Origin: Furcasterigmium furcatum
Taxonomy: Eukaryota; Ascomycota; Sordariomycetes; Glomerellales; Plectosphaerellaceae
Assembly: GCA_001599815.1 (NCBI GenBank)
Contig: BCIA01000004.1
Location: forward strand, 3,002,082-3,066,081
Length of the DNA stretch: 64,000 nucleotides
Direction of reading: 5' to 3'
In this document: one piece after another, positions 22,367 to 31,959 of the stretch
Position numbering within the stretch: position 1 is the first letter of the stretch
Layout: every line of letters begins with the position of its first letter
The notes under the pieces: generated by a model
What the model was told of the DNA's origin: nothing
Databases searched by the model: none
The model's input: the letters and a program-made list of their open reading frames with translations, nothing else
Position numbers and translations under genes: made by a program

Positions 22367-22616
22367 ATGGACGAGCCGACCAGCCGGAACAGGCGAAGGG
22401 TGACAACATGTGGAGAATGCTACAGGAGAAAGCAGAAGGTAAGTTGGCCGCATCTCAAGTGTGCAATACGGCTGACGACGTGCGCAGTGCAACAGAGATA
22501 AGCCCTGCAACTTTTATCTACATCGGGGTGTTCCCAATAGATGCCACTACGATGAACAGCCCCAATACGTTGACACTCACACCCTCTCATCCACTTGCAA
22601 ATTATACCAAGACTAA
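22367..22616 (+). pseudogene. Degenerate Zn2Cys6 transcription-factor fossil
   Basis: Exons 22367-22438 and 22488-22616 flank an intact-looking 49-nt intron (GTAAGT…GCTGAC…GCAG). The 66-residue product is a zinc-cluster domain: 'CGECYRRKQKC' and then 'PCNFY…NRCHY'. The fifth ligand, expected after 'PCNF', is Tyr instead of Cys (TAT for TGT/TGC), so the binuclear cluster cannot form. The frame stops 18 codons after the last cluster cysteine, with no regulatory domain downstream. Intron position and the 'RRKQKCNRDKPC' signature identify the ancestry with fair confidence. A short functional DNA-binding-only protein is unlikely given the lost ligand. Confidence 0.65.
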
Positions 22617-23139
22617 GTTCGGAACAGGTCTGGGTCGTCTCTGCGCTCTCTCAGTTTCGCGCCCGCGCCCCCGTCTCCGAACGGGTCCCTATTATCAGTA
22701 ATTTACTACCCCGATATAGCGGTCTGACCACTTAAAGAGGCGACCCATATAGTGCGATCTCTCCCTTAGGCCCTGACTCTAGCAGCTCGATCCTCGTCCC
22801 CGTCGCATTCTCGGATTAACCTCCATCACGGTCCTGATTTTGTTTTCATAGTAGCACGTCCATATCGAAGTCTGGTCTCAGGTTTTGGGCCGACGCGTAT
22901 CTCGTGGTAATTATGTGCTTTCACGACATGATAGCGCCAAGCTGATGAGACCTTTGCTGACATGAAACTCCTCGCTGACGTGGTCAGTCAGCTTCGTCGT
23001 CCTCCCTTTGATTCCAGCTACATCAAGCTGGTCAGTCCTGCCAGTCGCTGAGGAATCCTTCTTTCTGGAAACATCAGTTCGTTCACCGCAGCTCTCATTC
23101 AAACTCACCTTCTGATACCCTACTGGCAAGCCAATCCTG
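22617..23139. other. Intergenic, 523 bp
   Basis: Upstream of the GNAT gene. No remnant of the missing C-terminal part of the zinc-cluster factor was recognised in any frame. Confidence 0.4.
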
Positions 23140-23811
23140 ATGGCGCCCTCGGTCCATCCCGCAGAGCCGGAAGATGCTGCAGCCATCGGCGAAGTATTCC
23201 TCCGCTGCTTCGACGACGAATACTTCCAGTCCCTATTCCCGCCGAACGAGCACGGCCGAGCATACTCGACGGCAGCCTGGGGCATGTTCATGACCTCCAA
23301 GGCCCGCGGGAGTCAAGAGGGTCGCGTCTTCGTGACGAGAGACGACGACGGCAAGGTCGCCGGAGCCAGTCTGGTCTGGATCATCAAGCCCGAGGACTCG
23401 GGTGTCTGGTCGTGGCGGGAGCGCTGGCCCCCCGCCAACGCCGGGCAGCAAGACGAGCTGCTCGACGAGTTCTTCCGCGGCATGCACCACCAACACGAGG
23501 CCACTATGGGGAAGAAGGCGCACATCTGTAGGCCACCAACTGAAGTTATTCGAAATACCTTTCTGATGAAGTGTCTAGACTTTGAGCTTGTCGTTGTCGA
23601 CCCCTCTCACCACCGCAAGGGCCACGGAAAGGCGTTGGTCCAGCATGCGGCGAACATCGCTGATGCCCTCGGCTACGATTCCTATCTCGATGCAGACGAG
23701 GAAGTCATGGCGCTCTATACCGCGGAAGGGTATGTGGCTCGAACAGAGGTTGAGAACACCTCCATCATGAAGCCCATGGTTCGGCCTCCGCGTTCGCCCA
23801 GCGAAAAGTGA
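23140..23811 (+). CDS. GNAT-family N-acetyltransferase
   Basis: An intron of 51 nt (23528-23578, donor GTAGGC, CTGATG branch, acceptor CTAG) is inferred because it joins 'KAHI' directly to 'YFELVVVDP', the normal beta4 strand of GNAT enzymes. The spliced product has 206 aa. The acetyl-CoA pyrophosphate loop 'HHRKGHGKAL' (R/Q-x-x-G-x-G/A) is present, followed by 'LYTAEGYVA' of motif B. Enzymes of this fungal clade acetylate small amines or protein N-termini; the substrate is unknown. Intron length is a multiple of three and has no stop, so an unspliced transcript would encode a 223-aa variant with 17 extra residues in the core. Confidence 0.82.
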   Translation: MAPSVHPAEPEDAAAIGEVFLRCFDDEYFQSLFPPNEHGRAYSTAAWGMFMTSKARGSQEGRVFVTRDDDGKVAGASLVWIIKPEDSGVWSWRERWPPANAGQQDELLDEFFRGMHHQHEATMGKKAHICRPPTEVIRNTFLMKCLDFELVVVDPSHHRKGHGKALVQHAANIADALGYDSYLDADEEVMALYTAEGYVARTEVENTSIMKPMVRPPRSPSEK

Positions 23812-23937
23812 GGATCAAGGGGCGAATTGTCATGATCTAACGTCCAAACGATTCAATCTATCTTGCCAATTCTCGTCAAGAATAGCCCATATCATGCCCT
23901 GATACACCCCCAACTCATAATTTTACAACTCATGTGC

Positions 23938-25646
23938 TCACCGTCCTTCTTCTCCCCGTTCAACATATCTCGACAGCCTATTGATCTGAGGCTGCACGGC
24001 CTCGATCACCGTCCGCCTCCTCGTGACACGCTCAGGTCTCGGTGGAATGTAATTCGCGTCAACCGCGGCATCCGACTCGTCCCTGTCAACCAAGCCGAAG
24101 AAAACGGCGTGCACAAACCTGGGGGCATCGTCGCCGCCACCCTGTGAAAGGAGCTGGTAAGGAATCCCAATACCATCGATCAGCCTCTCGATCTCCTCTG
24201 GAGTGAACGTCTTCTTTTCCGCCGCCGACTTCTTCGAATAGTCCCCCGGCCCGCTGGAACCGTTGGGCACGTGGAAGAGGAGATCGACCCTGGCGAAAGC
24301 GTAGACGAAGACCACGATGATCTCGAGCGTAAATCCCGTCAGATAGAAGGCTTCCTTGCTGAAGATCACGTTCGACTCTCCCGGCTTGAGCGGATTCGCG
24401 AGCGCGTACAGCCGGAATACCGCGCCGATTGCCATGAAGAATGCGCTTCCGATGACCAACGCCGCCTTCACGCGTAGGGGGCCGATGCCGAATTGCTCCG
24501 GCGGCGGACCGGGCGTGCTCAGCGACGGCGCGAGCAGCACCAGCGGCACAACGGACAGCCAGACTATCCACGAACTGCCGAACTTGAGACCCGTCTCGAT
24601 CATCTCTAGTCGCTCGTTGTTCCCGACGCTGAAGAAGCTCACGCTCAACACCACGACGTTGAGCACGATGGTGGCCGGCACCGTCAGAATCAGGAAGAGC
24701 GTTCCCTTGCTGAACGCCTGATGCCACCCTATCAGCGGGTGCATGGATCGGACGATACGCTGCGCGAAAAAGATGTTGATGGCCATGATCACAACGGCAC
24801 TAGGAGGGGTCAGCACTTCGTTCCAGTCTTCATGCGATGTGGGAGACGGGAAACTTACCCGCCGTTCAGCGTGATCAGGGCGACCAGGATGACGCCCCTA
24901 GTGCTGACGATAGACCACGTTATGCGGAAGATGCATGTCACGACCCTTATCATGCAAAAGTCGAACATGAGATCTGACAGCAGGAACTTATGTCCGCGCT
25001 TAGCGTTCCGTCGGTAGATGCTGATGTGGAGGAACGCTCCGATGGCGAATAAGACTAGGAAGATGGCCGTGATCGGGATATCGACCGTCTTGGTCGGCAC
25101 GCCGCCGAAGAACTGGGCCGCCGCCGGGTCTTTCACGGGGGCTTCCACCGCTAGTTCTGTGCCTGCTTGAGGACTCGCGGTGATCGGCTCTGCTACAGGA
25201 GGTAGAGCCTCTGGTGGTGCTGTCGCCAAAGCGTCATCGGGAGAAGTGATTGGCAAGTTGTCATTCGGAGGCGCGAGAGGGACTTCTGATGGAGTCGGCG
25301 TATCTTCCGGACGAGGTTGATCGGGCAGCTGGGTTGCAACGGGTATTTCAACCACTTCCCTCACAGTCTCTTGCAGTGTTGCTGTTTCGGTGATGAAGAC
25401 GGTAACGGGCTGAACCACTGTCGATGGTACGAGCGTTGTCTGGAAGGTCTGGACTGTCTGGAAAGTCTGGATTGTCGTGACAGTCACCAGGGCGCTTGGG
25501 ATCAGGCTGCTGAGCCTCGAGACGAGGTCGTTCGGTGAGGTCGGAAAGAGGGACATCTCGACCGTTGACGTTGTCCTCCCTATGGTGTTGAACTCTGGAG
25601 GCAGCAGGCTCGGAAAACCCGAAGCAAAGGTGAAGGTTACGGCCAT
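23938..25646 (-). CDS. DUF3112-family multi-pass membrane protein
   Basis: Exons 25646-24859 and 24799-23938 (donor GTAAGT, GTGCTGAC branch) encode 549 aa. The N-terminal 190 residues are extracellular-like: rich in Thr, Pro and Val with a 'TFQTVQTFQTT' near-repeat, likely O-glycosylated. About seven hydrophobic segments follow, starting near residue 195 ('PITAIFLVLFAIGAFLHI'), with the 'NIFFAQRI' and 'HPLIGWHQ' motifs typical of DUF3112 (PF11309). The tail is charged and cytosolic. The function of this ascomycete family is unknown; topology suggests a receptor or transporter. No signal peptide of the usual kind is evident. Confidence 0.85.
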
Positions 25647-28125
25647 TTTGATGCGGCTCAGTCAACACTGGATGATGGCGTCAAAAGGTATGCATGCATT
25701 AAGCCCACTGACTCTGTAGTTTCGTCGATGAAGCATCACATTTGTATGTACAGGGGCCAAACTGGGTGGCATGTCTCAGGTCATAAAGAAGGGAACGCAT
25801 GCTTCCTTCTTGCTTGCAGTGTAGCACGTCCGGCGGGCAGTCAGACCGCTGCGAGTCCGCGACGGCCAAGTCAAGCACGTCAGTTCCACGAGGAGGAAGT
25901 TGTCGTACCTGGGAGGCGAATTCTCACATACTTTCCCTAAATAGCCATTCCTCTGATCCTTTGACAGCTAGTGGCGGCCATGACACCCACCTTGTCACCT
26001 GTTTCACGAGTCCGGTCCATCGTTGGGGACGACCGAGGACAGCTTACCCGTCTGACACTTATTCGAGACCACTTGCTGCATTGAGCTGGTCATAGTTCCT
26101 GTCAGTCGGGGCTGTCTCATTCATTTCAAGGTGCGTTACTTCTCGCAGTAAGCCAGACTTGGACGCCGTTTCCTGTTTTACTTGGCTCACGGGATCGAAG
26201 AGCCGGGAGACATATCATCAAGTATTCAGAGGCCTCAGCCGCACAAGACATCTCGATTTCCCATCCCTCATGCCTACATTCTTTTACCCGACTGGGATTT
26301 AGAAAGCAATCATGCAAAGGCATCAAGAGTTGGGCTGTGCGTTCAGGAAACGAAGCACAGCGGTCTCGCGATGCGTTGCGCCTTGCCTCGAAAGCAGCCT
26401 TTTCCCTCTAACCCTGGGTCTCAGGAGTCGCGAGTCCTGCATAACCACCCTATGCATGTGATAGCGACGCTAAAGTCCAGGCTTCCTTCCGGTACTCTTC
26501 CTGAACCTCGCTCAGGACATCCCAGCCAGCTCCAGCCCTTGAGCAACACCGCCCATCCGGCGCTTGTCTTTCTGGGCGGCACCAAGCGCTCTTGCAGACT
26601 TGAATTCAGGAGGAGTTCTTCAGAGCTTCTCAAGTACAGGTTATTTGGTTAGATGCCTGCGCTTCGTTGTGGCGAAGGACCCTATCGGTCGAGAGCCGAG
26701 CCACTCAGGGGTAACATGACACCCCACAGAGAAACTAAATCATATTCTTCTGCGATGAACAAACCCCCAAAGTAATTCACTACCTACTATTATATTAGTT
26801 GGTTGTACACGCCATCACGAATTGCCCTTGAGTATGAATTTCCAGCTTATGAGGTGCATTGGTGAGCGTCACCGCTGACTTCGTATTACTCTGACCCAAC
26901 TGAGCTTACTTGCTCTGGACTCCGTGAAGGAAGTCCGTCGGTCGGACCGGATTATCTCAGTCATGGGGTTCTCCGTTAACCGTCTGATATGGATTCTGAC
27001 ATCCATGTAGAATTGGATCTGAAAGGTCAGTGCTCCGTCAGTTTAACCAGTTCTTGGAATCGGCCTGAGCCCTGCCCATCAACACCAAGCCAGCCAGGGC
27101 TTCCACAACGAACCGAGCCGCAATCGTCAACGTCGAAATTCTTTGTGACCGTCCAGTTACTTGATACTCATAATACCCTGCGTCTTTCTTTCACAGTTGT
27201 CGGATTAATCGTTGTTCGTCTCCGCAACCTACCAGACAGGTTTAAGTATCAGTAACGCGTCCACGGGTGTCCATGGACCGACCCAGGGTGGACTTCAGGT
27301 TCGGACCACCGCACCCCCTCCCATCATATTTCTCCAATTCTCGATGAACCACTAGTTCTTTCCATGCCAACTTCTCTGGTTTGCTGATTTTCTTTTCTTC
27401 TGTTCATTTGATTGTTGTGTCATTGCCCAGCCGGTTCCGGCTTCCGCGCTCGTACGTCAAGTTCGACACAGACCCTTGGTGGTTATGGCCCTTCCACAGA
27501 GTGCACAAGTCTCCGACAATCCGCGACGGAGTTCTCTCCTTATGTAGTAATGGCTAGTTCTGAAGTTTCGTAAGTCTTCCGGTTCCGGCTTGGATTGCGA
27601 GCGCTCAGATGTTTTGTTTCGTCTGAAGTAGAAATTCGGTTCGGTTCGCCGATAACCCCGGCTCACTCCTCACTCAGAGTGCAGATTGCTTCTTCTTCAG
27701 AGGTTCTAGATTGATCCCCAAGATTTGCGGATGATCCCGACGGGGCAGAACTGGGTAGTCAGTTCGCCTGCCGCTTCGTCCTGGAGCCTGCTGTCCAAGG
27801 ACAACGGTCTCCTTGCCTGTTATTGAAACAATGGAGGCCAACATGACTCGTCCGACGGGAGGTGAAGGCTCGCTCAGACATTTCATCAGCCACTTTGGAT
27901 CATCGGCAAGATGACGGGCTGGCCGAACTCCCCGAAACCGATGATTCTACCCCCCGATCTCGAAACTATTTCCCTTTTAATCTCTCCCCTCTTTCCCGTC
28001 GTTCATGCGGCTCCAGCATCGCAGTAAACATTGGACCTGCTTGCTTTCGAGCTGTCCGGCCTTCCCCTCCAACCCTCAGGTTGACGTTTGCCACTGGCCT
28101 TCCTTGACCCTCGCCACCACCAGCG
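25647..28125. other. Intergenic, 2.5 kb, no gene recognised
   Basis: Several frames of 60-160 codons exist but have mixed codon composition, no splice structure and no conserved motif. An AT-richer patch lies near 26740-26800. The 3' end is the promoter of the downstream regulator. Confidence 0.5.
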
Positions 28126-30190
28126 ATGGTGAACACAGGTCACCCGAGCCGGGCCTGCAAGCTGTGTCGGGCTCGTCGCATCAAGTGTGACGAGACTAAA
28201 CCGACATGCTTGAAGTGCGCCAAGGCAAAGCGAGTGTGTCCCGGTTATCGCGACGCCTTCGAGATCAACCTTCGCGATGAGACGCAGACAACAATCCGCA
28301 AGGCCAAGACTGCCGCGCTGAAGAAAGCGGCGCGAGAAGGCCGCTCCATCGATGGAGCCGACGTCGCAGAGGCCATGCTCGGGTCCGCGGATGCGGATGC
28401 GATCGACTGGTCACTGGTCACGAACACGTCGAACACGAATTTGTTCTTTCAGTCCACGCTTCCACATCCCGCTGACCCACCTCAGAGAAGAAAGCGCGCG
28501 GTATCTGACACCGCGGCGCTGGCAACCGGCTACTCGTGGATGGCGGAAGACAGCACGAGTGTTCCCCGAAGCGTCACCACCCCCATCGAACAACAGGCGT
28601 TGTGCTACTTCCTCGCCAACTACGTTCTCGCGCCGCCCCTGGGCGTCGGCCGCGGCATCATGACGTTCTTCCTCCCCCTGATCGAGGCTCCCGGGTACAA
28701 AGAGTCACCGATGCGCCCCGCCTTCCTGGCCATGTCCCTTGCTGCGCTGGCGGGACGACCCAATTCCCGCTCTGTGTTCTCGCTGGCACACATGTGGTAC
28801 AGCAAGGCATTGACCGAGCTGACGGCTACCATGCGAGATGCCTCAAAACCAAAAGACAACATGGTGCTTGCAGCGAGCATCCTGCTGGGTTTCTACGAGG
28901 GACTGGCTGGCGACAGCGAACTCTATGAGGCATTCACTCACCTGAATGGCGCCATCGCCATGGTCAAGGAGAGGGGTCAGGAGTTACTAGAGACCCCAGT
29001 TGGCTTGGGGATCTTCGAGTTCGCCCGAGTTTCTGCGGTAAGAATTCCCCTCCCGGTTTGGAGCTCCACCACGCTGACTCTGTAAGATCCGTCGATACAC
29101 TTTCCTCGCCGACGGAAGCCCTGAAGAGATCAACTGGTGGGTTCGGCAGGCAGTCTGCGACCGCTTCGGGCACCACGCCATCGTGCTCAACGCGCAGACG
29201 GCGCTCATCCGCTCCCAGGCCGACGCCCTGGTGAAGAGCCCCCGCACCGGGCAGAAAGTTGAGCAGGTCCTCGCCCTCCTGAAGAAGATAAAAGACTTGC
29301 AGCAAGAACTCGAACGATGGTTCGAGGAGACGCCCGAGAAGTGGCGCCGCTCGACCACTGGAACCGCTCCGCCGATGCCCACGGAGACGGGCCCGGCGAG
29401 ATCCGGCAGATCTGACCCCACCTCGGCTCCGTCCTCGGCCACTACGGCGCCGTCTCGCTCTATGTGGGCATCGCCGGTCTCGGCCCGGCCCGCATCCGCC
29501 TTCTCCTCCCCTCCCTCCTCCGCACGGTTCCCACCCACCCCGACAGACCAGGACAGCGAGATCGCCGGCCTCGCCACAGCCACGGCCTTCCCTTCCCTGC
29601 CCATCTACACCTACCCCAACGTGTGGGCCGCAGGCAAGTACATCAACACGCACATCTCCCACCTCATCCTCCAACAGGCCGCCTGCCGGTGCATCGCCTG
29701 GCTCTGCGCGCCGTCCGACCACAAGCAGATCAAGGAATACCGCGACGCCTTCGCCGAGGGCTCCGAGCAGGTCGACGCCGTCATCTCCTCGACGCCGTAC
29801 TTCTTCGGCTGGACCGGCGACGCCGCCACCACGCCGCACTTCCCCTGCGGCACCCCTGACACCCCCAAGGGCCTGGCGTTCGTCTGCTGCATCTGGCCGC
29901 TCCATGCTTGCGGGACGAGCATCTTCGCGAGCCGCCGGCAGAGGGCGTACATCAAGGGCCGGCTCGCGGCCGTGTGGCAGACCATGGGGATCCGGCAGGC
30001 GGACGCGTTCGCCAAGGCGAGTAACGCCCCCAAGCGCACGCACTATGGGAGCGGGGAGCTGACGTCCTGTCTAGAGCATTGTCGTCGGACCGCCAGGCGC
30101 GTGACGACGCCGTTCACTTCACTCGATGGACTGCGCGGCAGGTCCTTTCCAATATTCATAATTCATTACCATGGCTCATCTACCTCGTGA
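28126..30190 (+). CDS. Zn2Cys6 transcription factor with internal frame conflict
   Basis: Exons 28126-29037 and 29087-30190 (donor GTAAGA, CGCTGAC branch, acceptor TAAG) give up to 671 aa. The zinc cluster is complete near residues 10-38 ('CKLCRARRIKCDETKPTC…C…C'), followed by 'PGYRD' and a fungal-specific regulatory domain. The C-terminal part ('VISSTPYF', 'FVCCIWPL', 'GRLAAVWQTMGIRQA') is family-typical. However, from about 29345 to 29545 the open frame reads a Ser/Thr/Pro/Arg-rich filler, while another frame reads domain-like sequence ('LDHWNRSADAHGDG', 'LYVGIAGLGPARIRLLL') interrupted by TGA at 29413. Either two compensating frameshifts, an unrecognised intron, or a sequencing error is present. 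The stop is only 29 bp from the stop of the convergent esterase gene. Confidence 0.75.
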
Positions 30191-30219
30191 TATCTTCGTC
30201 GTCCCTTTGCTCCGCTGGC

Positions 30220-31959
30220 CTACAAACCCCATCGCGGGAGCACCTCGTCTCCGTCCCTGATGTTCAGCGCCCTGACATTCTGCGCGATGAACTCGTAGCT
30301 CTTCTGCCTGAAGTTGTCGTCGATCAGCGTGGCGCGATTGTTGAAGAACTGCATCAGCTTCTTGCTGGCGCCCCACTCGGGCCAGTTCATGTAGTTCCCG
30401 GCGCCGACGTTCGGGTCCAGGTTGTACACGAAGTTGGTGTAGTACGTCTGTATGCTGCGGCTGGCGTAGTTGGGGAGGATGCCGTAGAAGACCTGCAGCA
30501 GGTCGGAGCCGTGGAACGTGCCGAGGATGGGGGTGCCGTAGTTGTAGCTCGCGAGGTAGGACCAGGCGGGGACGCTCGGGTTGGCGGCCTTGGCGGACGT
30601 GAGGAAGACGCGGCGGGTGAGCGTGAAGACGAGGTCGCCGAGGACGGCGGCCGTGCGCTTGAAGCCCGGGTAGAGGATGTTGAGGATGCCGGTGCGGAAG
30701 GGGGAACCCTGGGACGGCAGGATCGAGTAGGTGTCGACGAGCTGGCGGAGCTGGGTCTTCGAGGCGCCGTGGAAGAAGAGGTCGGAGAGGTAGTTCACCA
30801 GACGGTCGGTGGTGGTGACGTTGGGCTGGAACAGGGCGAAGAGAGTTCCCTCGTCCTCCTGGTTGCCGTTGATCATCGGGACGGCGGCATACTTGCCCTG
30901 ATGCACAAGGACATCCGGGCTGTCGGTAAGGACCGTACCATCGGGGCGCGGCAGATAGGACAGCGCGACGGAGTTGTACGACAGGATTCCGGGCATGCTG
31001 TTGGCGGCGCGCAGGAAGCGCTCATAGTCCAGGCCGCGAAGACAGTCGAGGGTATTAGCAGCACCGGCACATCCTGCAGAGCGCACGACGCTGTCGTAGA
31101 CTTCCTGGCCCTTGGCGGTGTCGACAGGGTCAGCAGGAACGACACTTCCGGAGTTCATGATGGCGCCGCGGAAGAGCGGCTTGCCATTGTAGGTGTTGTC
31201 TCCATTATACAGGACCATCTGGTCCAGAACCGAGATGGCACCGGCAGACTCGCCCCAGATGGTCACCTTGTCAGGGTCGCCACCGAAAGCGGCGATGTTG
31301 TCTGCCACCCATTCGAGACCCATGCGCTGGTCGAGCAGCCCCAGGTTCGCGGCGCCATCAGCGAGGATCTCTTTGCCGGGCATGAACCCAAAACCTCCCA
31401 CGCGATAGTTGACAGCCACGAAAACGAAGGGCTGGTTGAGGTCGACGCTGTTCTTGACAAGAGGGGTGCCGTCGTACATGCTGCTCGAGCCGAGCTGGAA
31501 CCCGCCGCCAAAGATCCAGAAGAGAACAGGGAGCTTCGCATCTGCTTTCGTGCCCGCCGGCCGTTGAACCGAAATGGTCAAGCAGTCTTCCCGACCACCT
31601 ACAGCCTGTAGGATGGGCAAGGTGAGGAGGTGACCGAGGGCATCGATGATGATATTCTGAGAGTCTGTCGAGAGGAACATCTGGGGACAGGCGGCGGCAA
31701 TGCCGGTGGCGTCAAACGACTGGAGGGTGGTGTTCAGACGGACTGGAGGTCGGAGGCGGAGTGAGCCAATGGGAGGCTCGGCGAACGGGACGCCGTTGAA
31801 GGTCTCCACGCCGAGGAGAGACCGGCCAACGATGCTCCCAGTCGGTGTTGTGACTGTGGTCTTGACAATGCGTTCCTCGAGCACGGGGGCAGATGCAGGA
31901 GCAGCCATGGCCGAGCTGAGCAGGCTGGCCAAAGCCAGGGCAGCTTGGAGATACTTCAT
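30220..31959 (-). CDS. Secreted type-B carboxylesterase/lipase
   Basis: Single exon, 579 aa from the ATG at 31959. A signal peptide covers about residues 1-20 ('LALASLLSSAMA-APAS'). The alpha/beta-hydrolase fold of the cholinesterase/C. rugosa lipase family is clear: oxyanion hole 'GGGFQLG', nucleophile Ser238 in 'GESAG', catalytic Glu370 in 'EDEGT' and His483 in 'TFHGSD'. It should hydrolyse carboxylic or lipid esters outside the cell. Its 3' end nearly abuts the convergent Zn2Cys6 gene. The N-terminal 'ERI…TTPTGSIVG…NGVPFAEPP' is standard for the family. Confidence 0.94.
   Translation of the reverse strand: MKYLQAALALASLLSSAMAAPASAPVLEERIVKTTVTTPTGSIVGRSLLGVETFNGVPFAEPPIGSLRLRPPVRLNTTLQSFDATGIAAACPQMFLSTDSQNIIIDALGHLLTLPILQAVGGREDCLTISVQRPAGTKADAKLPVLFWIFGGGFQLGSSSMYDGTPLVKNSVDLNQPFVFVAVNYRVGGFGFMPGKEILADGAANLGLLDQRMGLEWVADNIAAFGGDPDKVTIWGESAGAISVLDQMVLYNGDNTYNGKPLFRGAIMNSGSVVPADPVDTAKGQEVYDSVVRSAGCAGAANTLDCLRGLDYERFLRAANSMPGILSYNSVALSYLPRPDGTVLTDSPDVLVHQGKYAAVPMINGNQEDEGTLFALFQPNVTTTDRLVNYLSDLFFHGASKTQLRQLVDTYSILPSQGSPFRTGILNILYPGFKRTAAVLGDLVFTLTRRVFLTSAKAANPSVPAWSYLASYNYGTPILGTFHGSDLLQVFYGILPNYASRSIQTYYTNFVYNLDPNVGAGNYMNWPEWGASKKLMQFFNNRATLIDDNFRQKSYEFIAQNVRALNIRDGDEVLPRWGL

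Noticed and set aside
26182..26652. Plus-strand frame of 156 codons
   Set aside because: No conserved feature or codon preference; several competing frames of similar quality.
30079..31611. Plus-strand open frame of 510 codons
   Set aside because: Antisense shadow of the carboxylesterase, whose catalytic motifs are unambiguous on the other strand.
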